Shown: positions 15,751 to 24,108, counted from the first letter of the stretch. The stretch: DNA of 64,000 nucleotides from Scrofimicrobium canadense (GCF_009696615.1 NZ_VULO01000006.1:106466-170465), one strand, 5' to 3'. A program made the numbers and translations. The notes: generated from the sequence alone by a model not told the origin.

Positions 15751-15881
15751 CAGTACCTGCGATTCTCTGCCTTGCAACTTCAGCAACAATTCTTTGGGGT
15801 GGGCTCACATGGAGCCTTCTTCGACTACGCAGGTACCCAGATGTTTCCCACATTGAAACAGGCGATTCCGAGGCTATATAG
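15747..15881 (+). CDS. metS: MetS-like small subunit of the NSS transporter
   Basis: This 44-residue protein starts at a GTG that overlaps the TGA of the transporter gene and follows an excellent ribosome binding site (AAAGGAGA, 15732-15739). It has a single hydrophobic helix (VPAILCLATSATILWGGLTW) followed by a basic cluster (LLRLRRYPDV) and a short acidic tail. Size, position and layout match MetS, the small membrane subunit needed by MetP-type transporters. It is too short for usual gene-calling cut-offs. Confidence 0.82.
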   Translation: MTVPAILCLATSATILWGGLTWSLLRLRRYPDVSHIETGDSEAI

Positions 15882-15917
15882 CAGCGTAGTCTCCTCTGTC
15901 ACGCTACGCTGATATAT

Positions 15918-16478
15918 GTGGATGAGGCTCTCACCGTCACCATTGACGGTCGCACATTTGAGTTTCCTGCCGGGTGGCAGGCACTGATTTACGACAAGTG
16001 GCCTCTGCATTCGCAGCTCTCCGGTGGCGCAATCAAAGCTAAAGGCTGTGACGTGGTTGCCCTTGATCCCGCTGCACACACTCTCTATCTCATAGAAGCC
16101 AAGGACTACGCTCACCCTTCAGTCAAGGAAATACCGGTAAAACTGCCAGATACCATTGTCCAAAAGGGTTTTGACACATTGGCAGGCATTTTCGCCGGTG
16201 CCAAGTTAGGGGAATCTTTCTCTCCCTTTTGCCAACAAGCGCTGAACTGTCAGGAAATCATTCTTGCCCTCAGTATCGAAATGCCCAGCCCGTTACCTGA
16301 GGGGCAGAGCGCGACAACCGTCTTATCCTTTTTGCAAGAGAGAATCGCCGCTGGAGCCCGGTATCTCACCACAGCTCCGCTTGTCACGTTAGCCTCAACT
16401 CATGACACCCCATGGCGATGCTACCCCTCACAAAAGAGTCCAGGTGTGCGCCCGAAGAACCTCCATGGCGACTCTTAA
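15918..16478 (+). CDS. uncharacterised protein with PD-(D/E)xK nuclease-like core
   Basis: The 186-residue protein begins at a GTG (15918). The central part reads GCDVVALD, about ten residues, then LYLIEAKDY: an Asp at the end of one strand and E-x-K in the next is the layout of the PD-(D/E)xK nuclease core. Proteins with an 'IEVKDYR'-type motif form a widespread uncharacterised group. The second half is helical with two Cys and no recognised domain. The gene ends convergently with the decayed VOC gene, overlapping it by four bases. It could be a nuclease, a nuclease-fold protein without activity, or part of a defence function together with the helicase 0.8 kb away; none of this is shown. Confidence 0.6.
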   Translation: MDEALTVTIDGRTFEFPAGWQALIYDKWPLHSQLSGGAIKAKGCDVVALDPAAHTLYLIEAKDYAHPSVKEIPVKLPDTIVQKGFDTLAGIFAGAKLGESFSPFCQQALNCQEIILALSIEMPSPLPEGQSATTVLSFLQERIAAGARYLTTAPLVTLASTHDTPWRCYPSQKSPGVRPKNLHGDS

Positions 16479-17130
16479 CTCACTTTCAGCGTGATGGACG
16501 TGGACCACGGATCACTGAGGTGAATGCTGTTGTCCTTGCTGCTATAGGGGATATTTCGATCGTAGAGACGGCGTCTTGTATCTTCTAGGCTTTGCTGGTC
16601 AGGTAGCGTGATGGCCACATCCGCCAACCCAAGAGATGCTGCTCCAAGTAGTTATTTGGGTCAAGCCACTGGGTGTCCATAGCAACTTTTCCATCGACAA
16701 TAGGCCACATGCTTCTAGGGCGATCAGCATAGAGTTCGACACCATTTCCTTCAGGATCGGTGAAGTAAAAGGCCTCACTGACGGTATGGTCGCTAGAGCC
16801 CACAAATCTGCTCAATGGGTTTTGAGCCGCGCGGTACACCGTGGTTGCCAGCGTTTGCGGCGACTCGAAAAGAAATGCAGTGTGGTACAGGCCGGCTGAG
16901 TGGTGACTGCCTACCGGGAGATCTTTGGCTGACACTAATCGGATTAAGGGGGTCCCCCCGCGCCCTAGGACATGGACAACGTGGCTGCCCCTCACTTTTT
17001 CGTCCATCACTTCCATAAGAAAAGCTGAAGCATAGTAAGCACTCATTGTGTCAATATCTGCGACGTGTAGCGTTACTACTCCCATCGCGGTCTCTGGCGC
17101 GATGCCACCAACCACTTCAGATGAGTCCAT
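16475..17130 (-). pseudogene. two-domain VOC (CatE/MhqO-like) gene with an internal deletion
   Basis: The frame from the ATG at 17130 (GGGAG six bases upstream) gives a normal first VOC domain of a catechol-2,3-dioxygenase-like protein: MGVVTLHVADIDTMSAYYAS, GLYHTAFLFE and FYFTDPEGNGVELYAD. It then reaches DPNNYLEQHLLG and runs out of frame to a stop at 16585. In another frame the sequence continues GLADVAITLPDQQSLED up to HLSDPWSTSITLKV and TAA at 16477-16475, which is how this family ends. About 70-80 residues of the second domain are missing between the two parts. So a deletion with frame loss has removed most of the second VOC half, including its metal-site region. A truncated one-domain product could still be made but is unlikely to be active. 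Confidence 0.75.
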
Positions 17131-17288
17131 AGCCGACTCCCACATAGTTGAATTCACAACTACTTTAGTGTGGCACTCCTACACAGGCATCCTTTCCCCA
17201 CGTCCGGTTTCTCTGAGAAGACCACGCGATCCTCAGTCAAGGTACGACGAATTTCCGCAAAGAACCGCCACTGCGGTATCGTCTAAAA

Positions 17289-19952
17289 GTGCCCTTTTAC
17301 CACCCGGAAAGTACCGCCGATACCATGACATGGACAGCAATCCATGCCGAAGCCGTGTCTGCTGCCCGGACCACCCTCGAGCTGGCCCTTTGCAAAGAAA
17401 AAGGCCTCGAGATCACTGACCGCCCCATCCCCTGGAGAAATGGGGAGCGGGAACTCCAGATATTTGTGGGATTGGGCAAGACTGACTACTGGCGCGAAGG
17501 TTTCTATCTGGTAGTAGATGGTTCTCTTGACAAATACCACTACAAGAATCGCCATGTTGTCACTTTTCGAGACTATAGCCGTGACGATGGATACCTCCAC
17601 CTCTCCATCTCCCCCACAGTTATCTCGTTACTGGAAGACGCAACAAAACTGAGAGTATTCCGAGTTGATCCCAACTTGGTCAAGGAGCTATCTCGAGAAT
17701 ACGAAGCTCTAAAAGCTCTTGAATGCGGTCCTCTCGTCACCGATTTATGGCCCAAAGCAGCACATCCGAACGAAAATCGTGGTGCGGAGGAACTCACGTT
17801 TCCTTCCTCCCTCAATTTGGGGCAACAGCAGGCTTTACTCCACATGGTCTCACCCGGAGGTGGTTTGATATGGGGTCCTCCCGGCACCGGGAAAACAACT
17901 GTGATCTCACAGGCTATCCAGGTGGCCCTGCTTCGCGGACAATCTGTTCTCGTCACCTCGTCCACCTCAGAGTCAGTCGATCGAGCCCTTGAAAAACTGG
18001 TGGCCCATGCCCAGGGACTGCGCCCGGGTACTATCGTCCGGCACAGCGATTCCGGCGATAAAGTACTCGATTCAATTCGACGTCACGATTTTCTGTTAGC
18101 CAGCAAAGCTGCCGATCACGCTACCAACCGACCGGCGACTCACGCAATCCTTGATGAGGCGTTGAGGGCCAACGAAACTCACCCACAGCGATCAGAGCTT
18201 GTGGAACTCCGCAATGAATTGCACGCAGCGTCCATCGATCTCGACGCTGTTCACGCGCAAAGAGAGAATGATCGCCGTCGAGCACAGTTAACTCAGGAAG
18301 AATTGGCGCTCAGTACGCGGCAAGAACAGCTCAGTGAGGTGACGCTGCAACTGGCTGAGTTGGAAGAGGAATTCCGCAGCATGGAAGACCTCGATACTGC
18401 AATGGAACTCGCTCAGCGCAACAGGGCTGATACGCAGACGTGGAAAAACTGGTGGGAGAACGAGCAGCGAGAGAGAGAAAGTCGCGTCGCCATTATCTCG
18501 CAACACATCAGTGTTGCGAAGTCGCGCGTCGAACTGGCCTCGCTTCGCCTCCAAGGTGGATTGTCCGCGAGGCTTCCCGGCGTTGGTAGGCGCCGGAAAA
18601 TAAGTCGGGCCGAGGCTGAGGCAGAACTCGCTGAGCTTGAAGCCGATCGCCTCCAAGCCCTCAGCGAACTTGATGAGGCAACAGAGAACATCAAGGCCTT
18701 TCGTGACCAGTTGGATGCCTACCAGGCCTATCATGAAGAGCTCCATGCAGCGCAGAGACGCCACGCCGGCCTGCAACAGCAGATTACTGTGCTGCGCGAA
18801 GAACTCGATGGTGTGCAAGCACAGGTTTGCGAAACTCAACGGCGCATTAGCGATCTACGCCAAGAAATTGTCAGATCATCCAGCAATTCTGGCGATAGAG
18901 CTTCATTTCCGCCAGTTCACGCTGCAGAGCTGGTTGACCGCTACGACGATGCGCTTTCCCATGTGGCGGCTCTGGATGAAGAAAAGAAACACATTGAGAA
19001 GCTGAAGGATATTCTCGACGAAGAATACAACCGGGAGTACTCACGGATTATCTCCACTGCCCCCGTCGTAGCCACAACTCTTGCAGCGATACCTTCCAGT
19101 CCCGAACTCTGCAACCGCCGCTTTGACGTGGTGATTATTGACGAGGCGGCTGCCAGCCGTCCAACTACTGTACTGTGTGCGGCAGCCCTGGCCGATACTA
19201 CACTGACGATCATCGGCGATTTCCTCAGCACCATTGGGGAAAGTTATCGCGATAAAGCGGCCTTCTCCAATCCACATGTCACTGCGTGGCAGCAGCGCGA
19301 TATTTTTGGACTTGTTGGCATAACCGACCGCAAAAGCGCTGAGAACCATCCCCGATGTGTCACGCTCAAGGCCCAATATCGACCGCAGATAGTCACTGAA
19401 ACAATCAATCGCTTGTGCTACGACGGGCTCCTAGAAAACGTCTCAGAAGGAGCGCCCGGACGGGAATCAACCGTTGCCTTCATCGACACTTCTGCCCTTT
19501 CAGACCTTGTCATTACTAAACACAATGGAGGGCTATTGTGCCCGGCGACAGTGGATGTAGCCGCGCACCTTGCTTCTGCATTACCACCCAACACCACAGG
19601 CTATGTTGCCCCATACCGAGTACAGGCACTGGCCGCGGAAGAAAGATTCCTCGAATTGGGTATTGCCGCCGCATGCAGTACCACAGGCACTTTTCAGTTC
19701 ACAACATTCGACTGTGTGATGATTGATCTGATGCAGGATGACCAGCCCCGCTGGATATCTGCGGCAGATGCGAGAGGCCCCAAACGCAGTATCGCGGGCG
19801 CAAAGTTCCTCACCATGGCACTGACCAGGGCGAGGAAAAGGGTATGTATCATCGGCAACTGGCAGTTTATTGAGAACTGCACCTCTGCGGGAATGCAGAC
19901 TCTTGCCGCCCTTAAGGGACACCCACACTTCCAGTTGATCTCTGTCTCCTAA
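17289..19952 (+). CDS. superfamily I (UPF1/DNA2-like) helicase with long coiled-coil insert
   Basis: The 887-residue protein contains a Q-like motif (LNLGQQQAL), Walker A GPPGTGKTT (about residue 195), Walker B VVIIDEAAASRP (about residue 615), motif III LTIIGDF and motif VI FLTMALTRARKRV near the C terminus, the set of UPF1/DNA2-type helicases. Between Walker A and B about 300 residues (residues 290-595) are a charged coiled coil with Gln/Glu/Arg-rich heptads. Motif V (STTGTFQFTTFDCVMID) is divergent: the usual F-Q-G-x-E is not intact. The N-terminal 180 residues match nothing I recognise. TATCGT ends 6 bases before the GTG at 17289; an ATG at 17325 is an alternative start. Likely role: RNA or DNA helicase or translocase, perhaps in repair or defence. 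Confidence 0.82.
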   Translation: MPFYHPESTADTMTWTAIHAEAVSAARTTLELALCKEKGLEITDRPIPWRNGERELQIFVGLGKTDYWREGFYLVVDGSLDKYHYKNRHVVTFRDYSRDDGYLHLSISPTVISLLEDATKLRVFRVDPNLVKELSREYEALKALECGPLVTDLWPKAAHPNENRGAEELTFPSSLNLGQQQALLHMVSPGGGLIWGPPGTGKTTVISQAIQVALLRGQSVLVTSSTSESVDRALEKLVAHAQGLRPGTIVRHSDSGDKVLDSIRRHDFLLASKAADHATNRPATHAILDEALRANETHPQRSELVELRNELHAASIDLDAVHAQRENDRRRAQLTQEELALSTRQEQLSEVTLQLAELEEEFRSMEDLDTAMELAQRNRADTQTWKNWWENEQRERESRVAIISQHISVAKSRVELASLRLQGGLSARLPGVGRRRKISRAEAEAELAELEADRLQALSELDEATENIKAFRDQLDAYQAYHEELHAAQRRHAGLQQQITVLREELDGVQAQVCETQRRISDLRQEIVRSSSNSGDRASFPPVHAAELVDRYDDALSHVAALDEEKKHIEKLKDILDEEYNREYSRIISTAPVVATTLAAIPSSPELCNRRFDVVIIDEAAASRPTTVLCAAALADTTLTIIGDFLSTIGESYRDKAAFSNPHVTAWQQRDIFGLVGITDRKSAENHPRCVTLKAQYRPQIVTETINRLCYDGLLENVSEGAPGRESTVAFIDTSALSDLVITKHNGGLLCPATVDVAAHLASALPPNTTGYVAPYRVQALAAEERFLELGIAAACSTTGTFQFTTFDCVMIDLMQDDQPRWISAADARGPKRSIAGAKFLTMALTRARKRVCIIGNWQFIENCTSAGMQTLAALKGHPHFQLISVS

Positions 19953-20230
19953 CTGCCTACCCCCTCCTCCTGCTACTCCTGCTCTATCACAGTGTCATAA
20001 TTCCTGTGGCAGTGTGGTATTTGTAGCCGGGACACTGTTTTATTCAAGGGGATAGAGCAAGTCGAAGCCAAGACGCGATTACTTTCCGGTCGCCTCATAG
20101 ACCCAACCAGTTGGGAATCATGACATGTCTCTCAAAGTCGTGGGAATCTTGAAGGATGCCGGGCTTCAGGCGGGCTTCAGCGATTCAGCCCTCAGATGCG
20201 CTGCGCGCCTAGGCCGAATCGCCTATACCA
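19953..20230. other. intergenic region with dispersed repeat and no convincing gene
   Basis: These 278 bases between the helicase and GntP genes contain repeat copy 2 (19988-20043). A short open frame at 20125-20247 (ATG to TGA, 40 codons) runs into the 3' end of the GntP gene, has no ribosome binding site and matches nothing I recognise, so it is not called as a gene. Confidence 0.5.
19988..20043. repeat. dispersed repeat, copy 2
   Basis: This matches 5880-5935 with about eight mismatches over 55 bases. In copy 1 the repeat abuts the AlkD start codon; here the corresponding position reads ATAGAG rather than ATGAAA, so no coding start is formed. Confidence 0.65.
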
Positions 20231-21571
20231 CTAGACAACGACACTGAGGCCTAGGACTGCTACTAAAGCAACTAGGGACAGGACTGTTTCCATTAGCGAC
20301 CATGTTTTGAATGTCTCGACAACAGTCATCCCAAAGTACTCTTTGACCAGCCAGAAGCCTGCGTCGTTTACGTGACTGAGGAAGACTGAGCCGGCACCAA
20401 TTGCTAGGACTAGCAAGGCAGTGTGGGTGTCGGTCAGTCCACCCGCAAGCGGAGCCATAATCCCTGCGGCGGTGATGGTGGCGACTGTAGCTGAGCCGGT
20501 TGCCACACGGATTACTGCCGCCACGATCCACCCTGCCAGTAGGGGAGGTAGGGCTGCTTGAGCCAGCCCGGTAGCGATCATGTCGCCTATGCCTGAGTCA
20601 ACCAGTGTTTGTTTGAATCCGCCTCCAGCACCGACGATGAGGAGGATGCCTGCGATGGGTCCAAAGGACGATCCGACAATTGCGCTGACTTCACGGCGGG
20701 TGCGTGACAGCATGAAACCCATGAGGAACATTGCGACAACGGTGGTGATGGTGAGTGCATTGAGAGGCTCACCAACAAAGACGATGAACGCCCCGAATCC
20801 ACTGCCCTCAGCACCAACCATTTCGACAACTGTGCGAGCCAGCATAAGGAATACGGGAAGTAGCACTACGGTGAGTGCGGACGCAAAGGAAGGTCGCTTT
20901 CTATCAAGTTCTTTTTCTGCACTTGCAGTGGCAAGAAGAGCCGAATCGACTTTGTTGGGAACCCATTTTGCCATCACTGATCCCAAAAGTGGACCCGAAA
21001 TAATGACTGTCGGTATGGCAACCAGCAGACCAAATCCGAGGGTGAGGCCGAGGTTCGCACCAAGCGAGTCGATGGCAATGAGGGGCCCCGGGTGCGGTGG
21101 CACTAGCCCGTGTAGGGCTGAAAGCCCAGCCAGTGCTGGAATGCCGAGAAGGACGATAGGGACATTCGCTTTCTTCGCCGCAAACATTACGACTGGAATC
21201 AATATGACAACGCCCACCTCGAAAAACAGTGGGATACCCACGACAAAGGCGATGAGTGCAATGGCCCAGGGTAATCGCTGCAGCGGGGTTTTGGCCATGA
21301 TGGTGTCCACAATGACGTCGGCACCTCCTGACGAAACCAAGAGGGTCCCGATGATCGCCCCCAAAGTGATCAGCAAGCCTACACCGGCAACAGTTGAGCC
21401 AAGCCCAGCAGTAAAGCTTGAGAACATGTCTTGATACGGCATTCCTGCAACCAACGCCATAACAGCCGCACCAGCCATGAGAGACAGGAACGGGTGGACT
21501 TTCAGCCACACAATCAGAAGGACGATTGTGGCAATCCCCGCTACTGCCGCCACAATAAGTTGAGTTGTCAT
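20231..21571 (-). CDS. gntP: GntP-family gluconate:H+ symporter
   Basis: The 446-residue protein has about 12-14 membrane segments throughout and family signatures such as LVSSGGADVIVDTI, VGIPLFFEVGVVILIP and HGLVPPHPGPLIAID, which are strongly conserved in gluconate permeases. The C-terminal VNDAGFWLVKEYFGMTVVETFKTWSL is also diagnostic. It imports gluconate (or a related sugar acid) with protons. Its ATG overlaps the stop of the gluconokinase gene (ATGA), so the two are coupled and transport is followed directly by phosphorylation. No terminator was evident downstream. Confidence 0.93.
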   Translation of the reverse strand: MTTQLIVAAVAGIATIVLLIVWLKVHPFLSLMAGAAVMALVAGMPYQDMFSSFTAGLGSTVAGVGLLITLGAIIGTLLVSSGGADVIVDTIMAKTPLQRLPWAIALIAFVVGIPLFFEVGVVILIPVVMFAAKKANVPIVLLGIPALAGLSALHGLVPPHPGPLIAIDSLGANLGLTLGFGLLVAIPTVIISGPLLGSVMAKWVPNKVDSALLATASAEKELDRKRPSFASALTVVLLPVFLMLARTVVEMVGAEGSGFGAFIVFVGEPLNALTITTVVAMFLMGFMLSRTRREVSAIVGSSFGPIAGILLIVGAGGGFKQTLVDSGIGDMIATGLAQAALPPLLAGWIVAAVIRVATGSATVATITAAGIMAPLAGGLTDTHTALLVLAIGAGSVFLSHVNDAGFWLVKEYFGMTVVETFKTWSLMETVLSLVALVAVLGLSVVV

Positions 21572-22104
21572 GCGCTACCTCTAGTTGTAGATGTGCTCGA
21601 GGGGCCACGCAGCCACTGCACCGCTGCGGCAGCTATGTGTTCGGGTGTCGTATCAATGTCGATAACGACGCCATTTTCGTCAGGCATGAGGCGTTCCAAT
21701 GTTGCAAGTTGGGAGGGCAACAGCGACGGCGGCATAAAGTGTCCAGTTCGCTCGCGCATGCGCTGAGCTAGGAGTTCTTCGCTACCGTCGAGGTGTATGA
21801 ACCGGACATCAGGCACACCACTTCGCAGTCGGTCACGATATTTGCGTTTGAGAGCAGAGCAGGTGAGAATACTGGATTTGCCAGCATCTTCTTGTTGTGC
21901 CATCCAGTTTGCGAGGGTATCCAGCCACGGCCATCTATCGGCGTCGGTGAGCGGGATACCGCGAGCCATTTTGTCTATGTTTGCTTGCGGATGGTAGTCA
22001 TCGCCTTCTATCAGGATCCATCCCATTTGGTCACTGAGAAGCTGGGCAACAGTGGTCTTGCCACAGCCAGCAACTCCCATGACAACCACGTGGGTTGTTG
22101 TCAT
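21568..22104 (-). CDS. gntK: gluconokinase
   Basis: The 178-residue protein has the P-loop GVAGCGKTTVAQ at residues 10-21, the substrate-binding GDDYHPQANIDKMARGIPLTDADRWPWL block that is diagnostic of bacterial and eukaryotic gluconokinases, TCSALKRKYRDRLR, and a lid region ERTGHFMPPSLLPSQLATLE. It phosphorylates D-gluconate to 6-phosphogluconate in the cytoplasm, feeding the pentose phosphate or bifid-shunt type pathways. The ATG at 22104 is chosen because GGAAGG lies 8 bases upstream; a GTG at 22128 would add eight residues that contain that ribosome binding site. It heads the kinase-permease operon, divergent from the GntR regulator. Confidence 0.93.
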   Translation of the reverse strand: MTTTHVVVMGVAGCGKTTVAQLLSDQMGWILIEGDDYHPQANIDKMARGIPLTDADRWPWLDTLANWMAQQEDAGKSSILTCSALKRKYRDRLRSGVPDVRFIHLDGSEELLAQRMRERTGHFMPPSLLPSQLATLERLMPDENGVVIDIDTTPEHIAAAAVQWLRGPSSTSTTRGSA

Positions 22105-22250
22105 TTTTGGTCCTTCCTTGGACGCCACTTCTTTATGTGGGACTACGATACATGTTCTTCGTAATCTTAAGCAAGCATTAAAGAGTCTTTATTTAAATAT
22201 GCGTGTTATGTGAGAGAATATCGCTCAGTGGATGTAAGACAGGGAGACTG

Positions 22251-22982
22251 ATGACACGGGCAGCGTCAATCGGGGAAGACCCGCTTCACTACGGAATAGC
22301 CAAGCAACTTGGCATCGAAATTATTGACGGGGTGTGGTCCCCCGATGAGGCTCGCACTCTCGAAGAAATTCAAGAATCATTTGGAGTTTCGCGCACGGTT
22401 GCGCGGGAAGTGTCGCGTCACCTTGAGCAGATGGGAATGGTCCAGACTCGTCGCCGCATGGGCCTAAACCCGCTTCCCATGTCGCATTGGAACGTTCTTA
22501 ACCCCCAAGTAATTGACTGGCGTCTTCACTCTTCACAACGCGAAGGGCAAATCCGTACGTTAACACAGTTGCGGCTCGCTGTTGAACCGATGGCCGCGCA
22601 CTCCACCGCTCATCTCGCCTCCATCCACACCAGGGCTCTCCTCTTGCCGTTGGCCGCAGAAATGCGGCGCACCGGAGAAGCTGGCGATCTCGTTGAATTC
22701 ATGAAACTTGACATCGATTTTCACACGCTTATCCTCAAAGAAAGCGGCAACGAGCTCTTCGCAGCATTGGGTGACGTCGTATCCGTCGTCTTGCAAGGAC
22801 GCACCGAGTTAGGACTCATGCCAGAGCGCCCCAAACCTGAAGCATTGGCAGCACACGAAGCCGTCGCAGAAGCCGTCTTTCTTGGAGATGGCGAAGGCGC
22901 CCAATCAGCAATGGAAGCAATTCTTGTCGAGGTACGCGAGGCTTTCGGCACCCGCCTCGATGGCGACCCAGCCAACAACTGA
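22251..22982 (+). CDS. FadR-type (FCD domain) GntR transcriptional regulator
   Basis: The protein has about 243 residues. The N-terminal winged helix contains EIQESFGVSRTVAREVSRHLEQMGMV, typical of GntR proteins. The C-terminal helical FCD domain carries LAVEPMAAHSTAHLA, DIDFHTLILKESGNELFAAL and HEAVAEAVFLGDGEGA; the Asp/His positions (DxDFH and the later H) are those that bind metal and ligand in FCD regulators. The ATG at 22251 has AGGGAG 6 bases upstream; the longer frame from 22203 is not needed. It is divergent from gntK-gntP and most likely controls it in response to gluconate or 6-phosphogluconate. Confidence 0.9.
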   Translation: MTRAASIGEDPLHYGIAKQLGIEIIDGVWSPDEARTLEEIQESFGVSRTVAREVSRHLEQMGMVQTRRRMGLNPLPMSHWNVLNPQVIDWRLHSSQREGQIRTLTQLRLAVEPMAAHSTAHLASIHTRALLLPLAAEMRRTGEAGDLVEFMKLDIDFHTLILKESGNELFAALGDVVSVVLQGRTELGLMPERPKPEALAAHEAVAEAVFLGDGEGAQSAMEAILVEVREAFGTRLDGDPANN

Positions 22983-23156
22983 GCCAGTTTCCCCGTCTTC
23001 CGTACCGCCCCTGGGCGACAGGCCTGGCGTCGTGGACTAAAGCGGGACTGACATTCCTATTATGCGCATCCGGACTGGCTTGCTGCCTGGTTGCCAGCTT
23101 ACTAGCGGGGTTTGGTTCAGATACGCCCCCGATTTAGCACGTATGAGAAGAAAACT

Positions 23157-23167
23157 CCCCCCCCCCC
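23157..23167 (+). repeat. 11-cytosine homopolymer upstream of hipB
   Basis: A run of exactly eleven C lies 67 bases before the hipB start codon and just before AT-rich sequence that resembles promoter DNA (TATAGATAGTGGGAACAATAC). Such tracts change length easily during replication. Confidence 0.9.
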
Positions 23168-23233
23168 GACAAGAAGTGCACTATTGTTCTCAATATAGAT
23201 AGTGGGAACAATACTGCTCAAGGAGCATGCGCA

Positions 23234-23482
23234 ATGCGATTGTTGTCTGAAAAGGAATTCGCTAAGTTCGTTCGTAGTCACCGACTGCATGCAAATATGA
23301 CACAAGATGACCTTGCTCAAGCCGTGGGCAAGAGTAGACGTTGGGTGCATGCATTGGAAACGGGTAAGGTAGACCCCTCACTAAGTGCTGCTCTATCGGT
23401 AGCCGCCACCTTAGGCTACATCGTCTCTATCGAACACGATGAACCATCATCCGTGCTCGATCAACTTTTCGAGGGACTGTAA
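23234..23482 (+). CDS. hipB: HipB-like XRE antitoxin/regulator
   Basis: The 82-residue protein is a single helix-turn-helix domain (MTQDDLAQAVGKSRRWVHALETGK) followed by PSLSAALSVAATLGYIVSI, the typical HipB C-terminal strand. AAGGAGC lies 8 bases before the ATG. The stop overlaps the start of the hipA-like frame (TAATG), as in ordinary hipBA operons. HipB normally represses the operon and neutralises the HipA kinase; here the kinase is truncated, so only the DNA-binding role can persist. Confidence 0.88.
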   Translation: MRLLSEKEFAKFVRSHRLHANMTQDDLAQAVGKSRRWVHALETGKVDPSLSAALSVAATLGYIVSIEHDEPSSVLDQLFEGL

Positions 23483-23772
23483 TGCCTGAGGTTTTGGATG
23501 TCTGGGTTGATGGACGCTTCTGCGGTAACATCATGCGCGGGGAGGGGGGACACGTTGAGTTCCTCTACGAGGAGGCCTACTGCGATGACAGCACCGCAAC
23601 AGCCCTGTCGGTTAGCATGCCCAAGAGCGTGCGAGCCCACGGTCCCAATGTGGTGATGCCCTGGTTATCAAATCTGCTGCCTGACGCTGAAGAGGTCCGC
23701 AGTCGCTGGGCTGCAAAGTTTGGTGAACGGCGCAACGGGCGGTGGATCACCGGACGGTACGTCACCCGCTAG
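23482..23772 (+). pseudogene. hipA: hipA truncated after the N-terminal subdomain (or HipS-like)
   Basis: The 96-residue frame begins as HipA does (VLDVWVDGRFCGNIMRGEGG, ALSVSMPKSV, NLLPDAEEVRSRWAAKFGER) and covers only N-subdomain 1. After about residue 85 it leaves the family pattern (RWITGRYVTR) and stops; full HipA has about 400 residues with the kinase core, none of which is found downstream. Most likely the 3' three quarters were lost. An alternative is a free-standing HipS, as in HipBST systems where N-subdomain 1 is a separate protein, but no HipT kinase follows. Confidence 0.7.
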
Positions 23773-24065
23773 AATTCTACCCTGGTCAAAACCTGCGGCG
23801 GTTACATCGTCTGACCATTTCACGCCTACGGTTTTTGACCGACGGCGATCAGACCTGGCTGGTGGTTGTAGTGCCCCCAGATGTGATACATGTACCGTGG
23901 CCTTTGCCTCCGGTATACCACTTCGCTCAACTGTAGACAGTCTGGACAAGATTTACTCTCATGTTTGGGTAAAACTAACACGAAAACTGTACCTCGCTGC
24001 ATTCGCTTTACCCACGCGGCGGAAATCTCATACTTGAGATGATCAGCTATCTCTGCACACAAAGC
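23773..24065. other. gap after truncated hipA, no supported gene
   Basis: I see no coding frame with family support here. A minus-strand open frame across this stretch contains a lone CPDC motif that weakly recalls the zinc-binding start of ISL3-type transposases, but nothing else fits. The position right after the truncation suggests deletion or mobile-element debris. Confidence 0.4.
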
Positions 24066-24108
24066 GGCGAGGTGCCTGTGGAATCCGAATTCCCACAGGC
24101 ACCTCGCC
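24066..24108 (-). terminator. hairpin terminator after the GH43-CBM gene
   Basis: A perfect 16-bp stem (GGCGAGGTGCCTGTGG and its complement at 24093-24108) with an 11-base loop lies 42 bases beyond the stop codon at 24151. It is symmetric and lacks a long T run. Confidence 0.75.

Noticed and set aside
15918..19952. nuclease-like protein plus coiled-coil helicase as a complete new defence system
   Set aside because: The genes are 0.8 kb apart with a decayed, oppositely oriented VOC gene between them, so there is no operon support; reported only as separate observations.
20125..20247. 40-codon open frame starting MSLKVVGILKDAG
   Set aside because: No ribosome binding site, overlaps the 3' end of the GntP gene, and no family resemblance.
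20580..21434. 284-codon plus-strand open frame
   Set aside because: It lies wholly antisense to the well-supported GntP permease gene, is rich in Pro/Thr/Ser/Met in a way typical of reverse-strand shadows, and matches no family.
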